Shown piece after piece: positions 10,114 through 22,389 of a DNA stretch of 64,000 bases. Position 1 is the stretch's first letter. Each line of letters starts with the position of its first letter. The translations under genes and the position numbers were made by a program. Under the pieces are notes generated by a model. It was not told where the DNA came from and ran no database searches. It worked only from the letters and a program-made list of their open reading frames with translations. Source of the stretch: Vanessa cardui (Eukaryota; Arthropoda; Insecta; Lepidoptera; Nymphalidae); assembly GCF_905220365.1 (NCBI RefSeq), contig NC_061143.1, forward strand, positions 5,642,001 to 5,706,000, written 5' to 3'.

Positions 10114-12384
10114 GTAACATTTTTTCACATATTTTTGACACTTAGGAATGCACCAATATAGGTTAGGTTTTATGTTTTTATACATATAAAAAAAAATAAA
10201 CCTAGCCTAACCGAACCGAAATATCAGCGCGTTCACAAATTTGTTTTTTAAAGTGGTGGCGTTAATATGTAACTACAATTTTTTCAACTCCAAATTAATA
10301 TCTATTATTATAATTTATAAGCCAAGTAAAAATATATATCAAAGTTGTAAATGCGTAATTCCCGTTTTATTAATAATATACCCGCCTCTTTATATTCTAA
10401 TAGCTCCTTTATAAACATACTTGGATATAATATTAGCAGAGTCTCTGTGAAAAGGACAGCTATAAAGCAATAAAGGCTCTTTTGTGTTTTTTATGAAATC
10501 TGTACAAGAATCTTAATAAGACATGCGCATAAGAAGAATAAAAAACAGCTACAGCTCGCCTTAAAACTCAAACCAGAAGAACAATAACGATGTAACAACC
10601 ATAAGAGATTTTTAGGCTTTAAGCCATAGGCTCTTGCCGACATCGAAAGCAAAATTGACAGTATTGGGAAAATAAAAAAAAGAAACAGAATTTGTCATCT
10701 ACCACTATATTGAAACATGAAAACAGTTCGACTCCGAATTATTGGGAGAAAATACAACGAAAGCGCCAGACCCTTAAGAAGTATTAGCCCGGGGTCATAT
10801 AAAATCACACTGTTAAGAACAAGTTGTTATGCAATATGTAACAACAAAACAAATTAATTTAAATGACACAATATTTAAAATACCTACCAACACAAAAAGA
10901 TCATGAAATGCATAGTTGATGTGATGTTCGTGAAACTCAATGAAAACGAGGGTGACTTCTAATTCTCGTCCTTAGCGCGATCGTCGTTGCTGTGGAATCC
11001 TCGGATGATTTACAACGTAAATAGTTGTTCAGCGTGCATTACTACAATATACTCTATCAGAAATCTACAAGAAAATAAATTTTAGATAGAGCGGTTCAAT
11101 AATCGTTATCCTTACAAGCTTACTCAGAATATATTGTAACAATATGATATTTATACTTAACGAATGCTAACCCTATTATCATACGTCTCATATAAAAAAG
11201 TCTTTCACCGCTTATTATGAATGATTTTTAAGATATTAAAATTTATTTATTCAAAACTTTGCAGGATTCTGTTAAATAAGCGAGCACCTTGCACGTGGAA
11301 TGATGATAATGTGTCTGTTATTTAGATTTTGATTGGTTGTATGAATCTATTTTCCACATAAGAGTTATCCAAAGAAAATTCTTTAAGAGATAAATGTTTT
11401 AACTTGTAACATATTTTGTAAAAGTTTTATTTCTGATTCGCATAATGAAATCTTAAAAATGAAATTATATTGTTAACTGTTATTGTTTATATTGGTTGAT
11501 AAACGACGTGAATGTTATACACATTTGATTATATTTACTCGTTTAATGTAAATAGAACCGATCCATTTCGACTTGGCCTCACAAAGTTTTATTGGTATTG
11601 AGAAAGTTATATCGTTTCGACTTTTTTTTTTACTAAAACTTTTTTCCGATAAAGTCCAATATTCACTGACTTACGGATACGGATTTATTGGTCATTTATA
11701 TTTGAAATTGCTTTAAGTAAAACATTGTAGCCAATTAAAAATGTCATGTTAAGGAATGATATTATAAGTTACTTTAATTAAATTAACCCTAACATTTATG
11801 AAGTAAATAAAATTTGTATACCTCTAGTTGCTTAAAAAACTATTCTTTTTTTAATTCAATTTTTTTTTTTTTAATTAACTATGAATTAAAACCGTTGTTA
11901 CCGTTGTTAAAAATTGTTTTAATGGTAGTTGTAAAGGCAGCTGTACTGTCCATCAGTACAACGTAACGTTTCTTCCTATATAAAGATAAGTGCAAAACCC
12001 TATTCAAAATCGAACCATTCAAAACGATTGATTTTAAAGCCAGTAATAATTAAATTAGGCTAATTTGCAATGTTATTAAATTTTGCCAATAAAACTATAA
12101 ATTAACTGAAATTGGTTCATGAAACATGAATGTATGTACAAATGTAGACAGAATATGATTAGCAAAATTCCGTTCATTTGTAATATATCAACATATATTT
12201 CGTATATATTATTTCGGGATAATAATAACATTTCCAGATAGTAAGTATTTTTTCTCATCGACACTGACGCTGTAAAAGATATCAAACGCATTGCAATACC
12301 AATCACGAGATCTTGATAACCTCACACACAAAATGAGAACATCAAATGAAGTAAGCGCCTACTGATCAGATAATAATAATACAT
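10114..12384. other. Unannotated AT-rich stretch, 2.3 kb
   Basis: No gene was recognised. Near 10154-10213 there is an imperfect inverted pair based on GGTTAGG/CCTAACC. It holds only one or two copies of the insect telomere unit, too few to call telomeric. Frames such as the 76-codon minus-strand one at 12076-12306 have no motif support. Confidence 0.55.
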
Positions 12385-12387
12385 ATT

Positions 12388-12520
12388 GTAGATTATCATT
12401 AATTTTCAATGTTGTCTGGTTGTTTTTGGTACGGTCGTTACGTCTGATTTTACATAACACAAGTGCTTTAGTTACTTACATTGGGATCAGAGTGATGTAT
12501 GTTATGTTGTCCCATATAAT
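12388..12520 (+). mobile_element. tRNA-derived SINE-2, 5'-truncated
   Basis: It contains the tail half of SINE-2: GTAGATTATCATTAATTTTC, GTTGTCTGG, GTCGTTACGTCTGATTT, and ACATTGGGATCAGAGTGATG up to GTTGTCCCATAT. The tRNA-like head is absent. Compare the full copy at 34254-34520. Confidence 0.75.
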
Positions 12521-13211
12521 TCATTATCATTTCATTATGACGTAATTAAAGTTACCAATTGTAACAATAAGCCGATAAAGATCAAATGTTACTGATTATA
12601 TTATTAGCTAACGACAATTCGGATTAATTAAACATGTTAGATTGTCTAAAGTCACCTGTCAATTTCATTAAAGGTATCTAAAGTCCGTTTCTTATTCATG
12701 TGTCTTAATGACTAATTAAAATAATAAGCATACTATTATAGAACGGGAGATGACATTGACAAAATATTTGGTCATTTGTACCAGTATAAGGTAACATTGA
12801 TTTTTTATTTATAGAAAAGATCTAAGCATTCAGCTTATTTATATATTGCATAAGAGTTCATTATATTTAAGACATTAATTAATATATTCAAAATACACAT
12901 ATACAGAGGTTGATGAACGCGTTAAGTTAGGTTAGGCATCCGTTTTATTACATGTTATATCTTTTGAAATATATCAAGCTAATTTATAAAGGAAATTTTT
13001 ATCTAATTTATAAAACGTAATAGTTTGTAAATATCCCTCCCCCAAAAGCTCCCAGTCCTTTTAAGGAGCGTTTTATTCTTTTGAATCTTTGTGCAAATAT
13101 TTTTTGTACAAAAAAAATAGACTAACTACTTATAAACACCAAATAAAAGTTATACCTTCTTTTTATACGTTTTTCTTTTACTTGATGGTTAGTAGTTAAC
13201 ACTGCCTTAAG
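12521..13211. other. Unannotated AT-rich stretch
   Basis: Nothing recognisable was seen. Confidence 0.55.
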
Positions 13212-13511
13212 ACATTAGTAATGTCCATCCATATCCATCCATCAGCCCATTTCCGTCCACTGCTGGACATAGGCCTCTTCAATTGCACGCCACTGAGATC
13301 GTTCTTGGGCTACTCGCATCCAGCTCCTGCCAGCCGTCTTGCGTAAGTCATCACTCCACCGTGCCCGAGGACGTCCTACACTACGTTTGCTGAGACGCGG
13401 TCTCCACTCTAGAACACGTTTCCCCCAACGGTTATCGGCTCTGCGACAAATATGGCCAGCCCACTGCCACTTCAGCTTACTAATCCGTATAACATATTAC
13501 ATTAGTAATGT
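13212..13511 (-). mobile_element. Short RTE-type LINE insertion with 13-bp TSD
   Basis: The element body is 13225-13498 on the minus strand. It is flanked by perfect direct repeats ACATTAGTAATGT at 13212-13224 and 13499-13511. The body contains only the C-terminal end of the ORF and a short tail of GGAT-type repeats (CCATCC runs on the plus strand). A perfect 13-bp TSD with an uninterrupted frame indicates a fairly recent, heavily 5'-truncated insertion made by target-primed reverse transcription. A related fragment lies at 60136-60300. Confidence 0.85.
13242..13490 (-). CDS. C-terminal fragment of RTE-type LINE ORF (82 codons, no stop)
   Basis: The minus-strand frame runs 82 codons to a TGA and reads through motifs typical of the far C terminus of RTE-clade polyproteins. 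In order these are KWQWAGHICRRADNRWGKRV, SVGRPRARWSDDLRK, TAGRSWMRVAQERSQWR, then EEAYVQQWTEMG-stop. That region follows the reverse transcriptase domain and is not itself catalytic. There is no start codon because the copy is 5' truncated, so it cannot be expressed as an enzyme. The assignment rests on recall of this very common arthropod sequence. RTE as the clade is my best judgement. Confidence 0.75.
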   Translation of the reverse strand: MRISKLKWQWAGHICRRADNRWGKRVLEWRPRLSKRSVGRPRARWSDDLRKTAGRSWMRVAQERSQWRAIEEAYVQQWTEMG

Positions 13512-13826
13512 AAAAAGTATTAATCATTTCTCATAAAATGTTAATAAAATTAAAAAAAGTACCACAATCGAAGTTAACTCCAACGAAATAAATGCGAAGC
13601 TCAATTATTTTTAAAAAATGTTACCATTAGCAAGTCGTTTATTTTGTTTCAAAGGTCTATTAAATCATGCGTTTTAATTTAAGTAAATATTAGCAAAAAG
13701 GGTATGAACAATATTAAAACGGTAAATTTTAACCTTTTTGTTTTGAAAAGTATTATTGTTTGAAAAGGCTAAGATTTAATTATCAATAAAATAAATTTAT
13801 TATAAATTCCTTTAGTCATTGTTATG

Positions 13827-14065
13827 AAATAAATAAATAAATATGAGACAACATCACATACATTACTCTGATCCCAATGTAAGTAGCTGAAGCACTTGTG
13901 TTATGGAAGATCAGAAGTAACGACGGTACCACAAACACCCAGACCCGAGACAACATAGAAAACTAATGGTAATCTACATCGACTCGGCCGGGAATCGAAC
14001 CCGGGACCTCAGAGTGGCGTACCCATGAAAACCGGTGTACACACCACTCGACCATGGAGGTCGTC
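13827..14065 (-). mobile_element. tRNA-derived SINE-2, full length, minus strand
   Basis: Reverse complement of the unit described at 34254-34520. It shows the GACGACCTCCATGGTCGAG head, a GGTTCGATTCC-type B box (here antisense GGAATCGAACC), the GTTGTCTC end and an (ATTT)n tail. The tRNA-like part resembles a tRNA gene but is embedded in a repeat and should not be called one. Confidence 0.85.
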
Positions 14066-15145
14066 GAAAGCGATTTTATTATGAGTAACATTGCAGAAAA
14101 CATTTTTATTTATTTATTGACAACAAATTTTTCAACCTGGCAACTTTTTCAGTCACGTCTGATAATAAAAAAATAGTGACTTTATGAAAATTTACAGAGG
14201 CACAAAAATGTAAACAATGTCTTCATATAAACTCTGAACTATTTATTATTGGCCTTACTTTACAATGAAGACCATAATAAAATAAGTCTAGCTCAATCCA
14301 TTTCAATCACGAGCTTCAAGGTCATTATAAAGTATTTAAAAACATGGTATAATAGTTTCTGAATCACGTATACGTTTGGATAAACCCAATACTCAAATAT
14401 GCATAAACTCGTATATGCAAGTAGATTACATTATTTATTACCCATAGATATAGATTATAGAACGTTTTGCAAATTTAAATAGCCTACCTACATTAATTCG
14501 AAGACTAATTTGGTTAGGCTAAAGTTTTTGAGACGTCCATATTTATTCAAAGAAAAAAATTGGAAAATATACTAAACGTTTTTCTATTATATAGTTTTTC
14601 TTTGTTGTCTCTTAATTAATGTTACAACATTTCGATAATTTCAAATCTCCTGGTTTACCTGTCGACTTTTGTTGCTTTTATTTCTAACATCTGAAAATTT
14701 ATACAATATACAGCCACCCGTAACTTTAGTACAGCCAACTTAGATCGAGCTTAGGGTAGCAATCAATATAAGATTGTGTAAATATCCCACCTGTAAGCAA
14801 ATACTTCTTACCTTTCTATAAAGACGGTTTCAATACCATTAACATTTAATGTTCATGAGTGTATGTAAGCTTGACAATTGTACAAAATAAATATAAAATA
14901 TTGTCATATTAACAAAAAGTCCCGATATTTATGTTACATGTTATGTGGATACGATACTTGCAAAAAAAAAGATTTAATTCGTTTAAAGGGATATAATCTC
15001 AAATTCCTACTTTAGATGATTGAATCTAGCAGAATTAAGATGAAATTTGGAATCTCTCTATACAGACGTAAAGCTTGCACACTATTACGCAAATAAAAAT
15101 TGTGACAATAGATTACATATTGTATATTAGAAAATCAAAATTAAA
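14066..15145. other. Unannotated AT-rich stretch
   Basis: No gene or repeat was recognised. Confidence 0.55.
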
Positions 15146-15354
15146 AGAAACTATATTCGAGTGGGCTTTTACAAGCACTTTTGAATCATCATTTAACAAT
15201 TAAGTGAAGCTTCCACCAGTTCGGAAAGTAGATTCTACCGAGAAGGACCGACAAGAAACTCAGCAGTTACTCTTTTTCAACATTTAAAAAATACAATCAT
15301 ACTAGTTAAATACAATTATATTACAAACATACAACAAGTATTAATTCCAAGCTT
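15146..15354 (-). mobile_element. LINE 3' end (TGATT-tailed family), minus strand
   Basis: Antisense copy of the 3' UTR also seen at 2767-2994. GGAAAGTAGATTCTACCGAG, GACAAGAAACTCAGCAGTTA and TATTAATTCCAAGC occur in the expected reverse order. Confidence 0.7.
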
Positions 15355-16203
15355 TTTTATCATCTACAAAATCTTGTATCGAATAATATATCTATATAAT
15401 AATATGTATTATATATTATATACTTTTAAATTCAAATATGCGCAAAATTGTGGTCACGTTCCACAAATATTTATTCCCGATGTTACGTGACATTAACAAA
15501 TATGCTAATTTACGTGAGCCGTAATTAGTAACAAGTTTAGTTCATCGGTAATAACACTCGTTCTAATTCCGTTATTCCTGTGGCATTTCGCTGCAATATA
15601 CGGAGCCTGTTAGTTGTTATTTATTGCTCAATATTACCACCCGTCCGCCACTTAGGGCGCTAGGCACCGTTTACAAAACGAGAACTCGACGACAGATTGA
15701 AACATGAGAAAAATACGACAAAAATCCAATAAATAATAGCGGAACGCTGTTCATTATTTCTTTTGTTTGTAGCGGACGAGTTTAGGAAATTGTTTTTGTT
15801 TATTTTTTAAATATATTTATCAATGCATATATATTTCAATTTCTTTACAAATTCTAAGCGATTAACCTTGTGTTCGAATTTAGAATCGAAAATGGTTGTC
15901 AAAAATTAATAGAGCCTGTGAATATCCCACAGCTGGGCTAAGGCCTCCACGAGACCTCCGACTAAATAATCTCGGATACATACGGGATTACGTGTATTTT
16001 GTTTTATGAAGCAAATATGGTTAAGAATAAATTATAATCACGTTTGTTTAAATTGGCCGGTAAGCCGTTGTCTGTTTGTTGTTAGATAAAAAAATTCAGC
16101 ATAACATGAAATATTTTCATTACCATCAAAATTACCAAATGATTCTTTGATTTATTTCAATAAATTGAGCAATATTCCATAAACTGTTACGTACCAAAAA
16201 ACC
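15355..16203. other. Mostly unannotated; one SINE-1 scrap
   Basis: A ~40-bp SINE-1 scrap (GAGCCTGTGAATATCCCACA then GCTGGGCTAAGGCCTCC, minus strand) lies at 15912-15950. The rest is AT-rich, with a slightly GC-richer patch at 15630-15700, and no coding signal. Confidence 0.5.
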
Positions 16204-16337
16204 CTCTGAGTTTCTTTCACCAGTTCTTCACAGGTCAGGATGATCCTTTTTCCGAACCGGTGGTAGTGTTTAATTTGACCATCAATAAGAAACTGTAATG
16301 CTTCTACATTAAATAAAGTTATTTGACTTTGAACTAA
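16204..16337 (+). mobile_element. LINE 3' end (TGATT-tailed family), diverged
   Basis: TGAGTTTCTTTCACCAGTTC, TTTTCCGAACCGGTGGTAGT and TTAAATAAAGTTATTTGAC match the 3'-UTR order of the family. It is more diverged than the copies at 2767 and 32922. Confidence 0.6.
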
Positions 16338-17752
16338 AATGGTATATATTTCTTGAATTTATAACTGCGACGAAATACAAAAAAATATCGATGGGTTTCA
16401 GTAAAAACGTTGTTTAATATTGCAAATTATGTGCATATGTTAATTCGGCTAAAACTCGCGGACGGCGGAACGCAGTACAGTGCAACCGTATTCAGGTCAA
16501 AGGCGGTATGTTTGTTATAGTCGTTCTCTAAAAAATCCGTACATCCATCAACGGGCTAAATGAAATGCAGGAATTTTGAAATACACTCTGCGCAATGCTA
16601 AACTACACAAATTACAATTTCAACGCAAATACTCTGAATAGTGTACGATACAATTGTGATATTATAAATTTTGTGACCTAAAAACGTAATTACTTCGTGT
16701 TTGTTTGTTTGTAGTATTTTCTTGAATAACATATTCTATTACGGGGCAAATTCCTTTCGAAAAGACTTAACTTTTTTCACCACAGTACTCTACATTAGGC
16801 AGATTATCATCTCATTATATTTTTATTCATAAATAAGTATAATTGCTAACAATCCTCAGTACTAAACAACACAACCAGATTTACCATAGTGTAGTAGATA
16901 TACGAACGAAGGCATAAGGCTACACTCGTTGCTTACATTGTTAATCTTGTGAAAAAACCTTTCACTCGAAACCACGCCTCAGAAAAACGTAGAATGCCCA
17001 AATGGACTAACGACCTAAAGAAAACAGTGGAAAACGATCTCACGGATAAATCCGATCGCAGTATATCCAATTAGCCCTGAATTTCCATTAGGTCGAAATC
17101 CAGACGTATACCTTTATTTGGCAATGAAAAAAACGTAACAGTACATAGTGAAAATAGTTATATCAGAAATTATTTCGAAGCACAGAGATAATCATATGCT
17201 GACGTCAAGAACAATTTAAAATAGAGACAAATACATCGGTCTCATGAGATGCGACAGTTCTGAAGCGTAGTTCTAAATTCAGCTTGAATTATAAGGTGAG
17301 GTGCGCTATGTTTAATTATTAAAACATTCACATAAACTCGTAACTGCACGCAGGTATGCTCGTGTCCGAAAGAGAAATTCTGAACCGTACGCGCCAGGAA
17401 TTTAAATTTTGTTAGCATTGAATGGACCTCGCGAATAGTATGTCGTATTAAATATTTATAGTCAAATAATTCACTGCACTGTGAATTTTTAGTATAATTT
17501 ATGCGGGCTTTTGTGTTTCCATCCCCTTTCCCTCATAGAAGTAGGTACTTTTATAGGAAGTTAATTACTAGCTAAGAAGTACTATTATCGAACGTTTATT
17601 TGTGCCAATTGTTAATTTTGTAATTTAATTGTGTTTGCATACTGTGATATAGTGAAATCAACTAACATTTTTACTGTTTTCATAATTAATGACTAATAAA
17701 CGCTTTTCATTGACTTTTGTTGTTACTTTTGCTATAAACGCTGAACGCTCTC
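16338..17752. other. Unannotated stretch
   Basis: No gene or repeat was recognised. The patch at 16440-16620 is less AT-rich than its surroundings but has stops in all frames. Confidence 0.5.
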
Positions 17753-18042
17753 TTGGTGGTAGGGCTTTGTGCAAGCCCGTCTGGCTAGGTACCACCCACT
17801 CGTCAGTTATTCTACCACCAAATAACAGTACTCAGTATTGTTGTGTTCGGGTTTGAAGGGTGAGTGAGCCAGTGTAACTACAGGCACAAGGGACATAACA
17901 TCTTAGTTCCCAAGGTCGGTGGCACATTGACGATGTAAGGAATAGTTAATTTTTCTTACAGCGTCATTGTCTATGGGTGATGGTGACCACTTACTATCAG
18001 GTGGCCCATATGCTCGTCCGCCAACGTATACCATAAAAAAAA
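17753..18042 (+). mobile_element. Family P repeat, full length with poly(A)
   Basis: This is the best-preserved long copy. It starts TTGGTGGTAGGGCTTTGTGC at 17753 and ends CCATAAAAAAAA. Its ends coincide with those of the copy at 41276-41566, which shows that the family has fixed 5' and 3' boundaries. A 65-codon minus-strand frame at 17903-18100 is an artefact. Confidence 0.8.
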
Positions 18043-20956
18043 TCCACGGCATCAAATTTGGATACCAAGATGTTGTGTCTAAATCTACACTGTAACTCAC
18101 TCAATTTCCAACCGGAATACAATAATATAAAGTATCACTGTTGAGTGCTGGAAACCTACCTAAATTTGCAGCTTGCACAAAGTCCAGCAAGTATTTTACG
18201 TCGTTTTCTGTAAAATAAAACTAATACTGAACTTTCCTTTCTTGTTAAATAAGTTTATTACAGAAGAAAAATGCGCACTTAGCTGTTACTCTGATTGAAT
18301 TTTTCAGTCACTTTTTTTATTTTAATTCATCAAGTACACCAGTAGTAAAAAGCCGTTTCCAGTGGCAACCGCAGTCTTCGTTCGCGCAAAAACAACGAGA
18401 GACTAACTTAATTAACTTCTTAGACCTGACTCGAGTACAGGCAATCTAAATTTCTTTAAAACGCTCAGCACTCGCTAAAGAGACGTCGGAAATATAAAAG
18501 TAATTTTGTCGTGTTTTTAGGTCTCGATTTACAGCACATTGCGTCACAGCGAAGTGAGGTCATTTGACACAAATTTATACGGCAAAATTGTGTGATTATT
18601 TTTTTACATTATATTCTCATACTAAATATTATTGAACTGTAGATTTGAGATAGGTCACTGAATTTATACGTATATGCTAGTTGTGTATGTGTTTGTAAAT
18701 TTTTCGTTTGACTCCAATTGTTTATGTGTTAAATGATAAGGTCTGTTTAAACTAGCTACTGCTGTGAATTATTTATTAAATATCTAGTAACTGTTTCTTA
18801 TAAACGTTTTACACCTTACTTTGGTACTAATTTTATATAATTTTTTTTGTTTATATTGTAACCTTAATAAGGTAGCCACAACATATAATTTAACATAAAT
18901 CTTTTCCTTACCGAAATAAAGTTTTTTATAAATTCTTATTTAATAAATAAACATACACTAAAATTTCAAAATGACTATATAATTAGTATAAGACTATCAA
19001 TGTTGAAATAAAGTAAGTAACAGCCTTTTAATGTACCACGACTGAGCTGAGCCCTTTTCCTTGAGAATATTTATCATGAAACATTTTTTTCACCCGAGAC
19101 ATGAAGCCATTTTTCATCACCGAGCATGAAATTTATTTTAGCCATAATAAAACACATTAACATAATTCATTTTAAATATTTGATTTTGTATTGCAGATAT
19201 ATTTAGCATTGAATATATCTGGTTTATGTCGTAGAACTTGGATAACGTAGCACAAAGCTACGCGCCCGTAGATACTATAAGAGCTACGTAAAAACATATA
19301 TCATCGTTGATGATAATCATACTCCATTTACTTATCAATTTTGTGATGATAATAATGTAATTATATTATATAAAATAGGTTATGTATTTAATCCCTTATT
19401 GATTCCCTATTTAATTCTAGTTGTAATTTCATATACATGACCCATATTTAAAATTTCAATTGTGCCGGAACAATCGGGATCTGGTTTTAGATTTTAATTT
19501 TAAGTTAATCTATTTGAGAAGGGCTGACTTACTGAACATATAATAAATTATAGACACACGCAAGTGTACATGTTGATTGTAACCACTGTAGTCAAATAGA
19601 CACTATATAATGTTGAATTAAACAGATGAGTTCAGTTTAACTAGGAGTATATATGTAGTTTAACTAATAATATGTTTAACAATAGATATAGTAAACACGT
19701 GGGAAAATTATAAGATAATTAATTATCCTTAGAACTAACTAAGTTTTCGGACTACACCGTATTAACTGTATTAATACGGTGTAGTCCGAAAACCATTTAT
19801 TGAACGCCACGATTTTGGACATCAGTCCAATCCAATATAATCGTAAAATGATTTATTAATCTCGTTGCATTAATTAGCGGTCGCGTTTCGTGTGTAATCG
19901 CTCGTCATGTCAAATCATGTCACGTGTCATCTACAAAGCCGCTACGTGACAGCTCGCGTGACGACGCCAACGTTCAAGACAGTTACATTATAAGAGGGCT
20001 ACACTTTAAGCGTAATTAATATATATATAACAACTATCAAAACCGTTTGTTTTGGATACAAAAATACCTGTAAACGAGCAAGGATATCAAAATTTATTAC
20101 ATAATATTAATATTTTTGTAACCCAAATGGTCACAATAATCAAACACAGTTAAATATGGTTAATGAAATTTTTAAAACAACTCATTTCGATAGTTTGTAT
20201 TAAACAGTATCGATAGCACTTTGAGCGACAGATAAATTCAGCCTAATACAATTAGACACGCGCTCCTAATGAATATGAGGGGGGGGGGATGCTCTATCCT
20301 TCGGTATCTTTTCCACTTTCTTAGGGAGCTAATTTTTTGTAAGTGATGAATTAAAAATTTCAGTTTAACAGGGTCAGTGGATCACACATGGTAATGTGTG
20401 CTCATTATTCAAGCTTGATCGTTAGAAGAATTTTTTTACGCGTGTGTCTAAATTTTGGTAGAATAAGTTTCAAACCGTCTCCTTTAAAAAAGAGAGTAGG
20501 CTTTAACTCATCTGTATGTGTACAAGACGTCACCGTTATCTAATTGAGTTAGCATACTTTACTTAATTTATTTTCACTTATTAAAATTAAAAAGGAATTA
20601 TTGTCATTATAATAACATAAACTTAACAAATATAATATAATTAGTATTGTTTTGCTATCTCTACTTCGCTTTAGTTTAGTTTCTAAGCGAAGACATCTGG
20701 TAAGCACGAAAATCACTCAGTTATCCTGAAGGTACGCGGATGATAATTTAACGTGATCGTTGCTTAATTTTTCCTTGTCCGTGTTCCAACCTATTTGTCA
20801 TAGCTACATAGAATACCATTGAAAATCAGCGTTTGGTTCTTGGAACGCAACTCGGAAGGTACACCTATTTAGGACACGATTACTATCATTGCTTACCAAA
20901 TCCCTTTTTTTATATTTTCTTTCCGTTTTTGCTCTGGTTTTTTTTGTAGAATAAAT
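18043..20956. other. Unannotated stretch, 2.9 kb, with one hairpin
   Basis: A perfect hairpin is at 19743-19793. A CpG-richer patch at 19880-19985 holds several ACGTG cores. A G10 run occurs near 20280. No coding region was recognised. Confidence 0.55.
19743..19793. repeat. Perfect 23-bp inverted repeat
   Basis: Arms 19743-19765 and 19771-19793 are exact complements, built on TTTTCGGACTACACCG and CGGTGTAGTCCGAAAA around the loop CTGTA. The arms are GC-richer than the flanks and perfectly matched, so either the structure is young or it is kept by gene conversion. It could be a minimal MITE or the palindromic end of a larger element. Confidence 0.9.
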
Positions 20957-21093
20957 AGTACTTCGTTTCAACAACAGCAACAGCCTGTAAATTAACACTG
21001 CTGGGCTAAAGGCCTCCTTTCCCATTGAGGAGAAGGTTTGGAACATATTCCACCACGCTGTTCCAATGCGGGTTGGTGGAAAGTACTTCGTTT
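20957..21093 (-). mobile_element. SINE-1, 5'-truncated, with 12-bp TSD
   Basis: A minus-strand SINE-1 3' half at 20969-21081 lies between direct repeats AGTACTTCGTTT at 20957-20968 and 21082-21093. It retains the (CAA)n-type tail, GCCTGTAAATT, CTGCTGGGCTAAAGGCC and CCACGCTGTTCCAATGCGGG. The perfect TSD marks a clean LINE-mediated insertion. Confidence 0.85.
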
Positions 21094-21261
21094 ATTTTTT
21101 ATTTATCAGTATTCTTTTATGTTTTTATATTTGTTCTTGTGTTAGTACCGAGTCCTAAGTAAGCTTTTCTTTCTTTATTTTTTTGAAGGTGCGACACATA
21201 TATTTTTTTTTTTTTCCATTCTTATTTATTATATGATCGTTCATATTGATCTCTCTCATAT

Positions 21262-21395
21262 CCCTCCTCACGAACTAAAGCCATGGCTTCTAGATCGTCC
21301 GCACCCCCTCCTCCCTCTACATTTATGCTCATCACTTTTTTAGTTACATGTATCTCCTGTCTGCGTCTCACATGTCCAACCCAAATGGTTTCATT
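21262..21395 (-). pseudogene. Possible LINE ORF C-terminal fragment
   Basis: On the minus strand a frame reads VGHVRRRQEIHVTKKVM followed by a basic, glycine-rich stretch. This resembles the WxGHVxRR...VxGxRxRGRP region near the C terminus of several LINE polyproteins. The frame then drifts, so it is a decayed piece. The 74-codon plus-strand frame over the same DNA (from 21283) is pyrimidine-rich and probably meaningless. Confidence 0.4.
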
Positions 21396-21867
21396 TTACT
21401 TTTTACTCTTTTCTCTTCTTTTTAGTTCTCGTTTCTTATCATCCTTTTCTCGGCCCAGCATTCCACGACAAGTCAATTCAATATATTTATATATATTATT
21501 AATGTAATTCTATATAAAATAAATAAACTTTGATAAACATTACGAAATATTTACTTGAATGATTGCCAATTACAGTTTCCACGTGTCCATCAGCTGTCTC
21601 ATGTACGTATTTATTTTAAATATAAAATAATAAAACATTTAGCGGAACGCCGTCGAAATTATTTCACCGGAACGTAATGGTTTTCGAAACTGCCATGTTT
21701 CAACCACATTCATATGGAGAAAATACTTTATTGTTATACTTTTTTTTTGTAATTTTAGTTATTTTAATATAGGTACTATTTACACTTATTTTTTTTATCT
21801 GATTATAAATCCACGACAAAAACTATTGACTCTAGAAACCTGAAGTTTGGAATAGTTTTTGACTTTC

Positions 21868-21964
21868 CTTAAGAACCAACCTGCATTGGAACAGCGTGGT
21901 GGAATATGTTCCAAACCTACTCCTCAAAGGGAGAAAGGGAATTTACAGGCTGTTGCTTAAGAAC
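21868..21964 (+). mobile_element. SINE-1, 3' fragment with 9-bp TSD
   Basis: Direct repeats CTTAAGAAC at 21868-21876 and 21956-21964 flank a short SINE-1 3' end. It contains GCATTGGAACAGCGTGGTGG, TCCAAACCTACTCCTC and TTTACAGGCTGTTG. It is in the opposite orientation to the copy 0.8 kb upstream. Confidence 0.75.
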
Positions 21965-22171
21965 TGGAATATCAAATGCGATTTCTTAAATCTATTTGAT
22001 ACTTCCAAAGATTAGCACGATCAGACAAAGAAAATCGAACTCTACAACTTTATTGTTATAATATATATCAACAAAATACATAACAATATATTATATACTA
22101 CATACATTTTTAATATTAGAAGATATTGGATATACTGAGGAATTTAGTGCAATCGTATTTATCTCTGGATA

Positions 22172-22389
22172 TTTCATAGTATAAAACAATGTAGCATAGA
22201 CAGCGGGTCTGTCCTTATTTAAGCTTTGATCTTTAAAATTATGCATCGGATTTTGATGCGTTTTGTTTAATAGATAGAGTGATTCGAGAGGAAAGTTTTT
22301 ATACATAATACATGTATAATATAGTATAGAAAAGTTTGAATATGATGTAAAACAAATTACACCCGTGCGAACCCAGGGCCACTTACTAG
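22172..22389 (+). mobile_element. Short Helitron-like unit, diverged
   Basis: TTCATAGTATAAAACAATG, ATCGGATTTTGATGCG and CACCCGTGCGAACCC appear in the order of 6389-6640. It ends CTTACTAG directly before T, again a CTRR|T terminus. Confidence 0.55.

Noticed and set aside
10154..10213. GGTTAGG-type repeats resembling insect telomere units
   Set aside because: Only one or two units in an imperfect inverted pair; no array.
21283..21507. 74-codon frame rich in Ser, Pro and Phe
   Set aside because: Pyrimidine-rich DNA. The opposite strand looks like a LINE C-terminal fragment, which explains the composition better.
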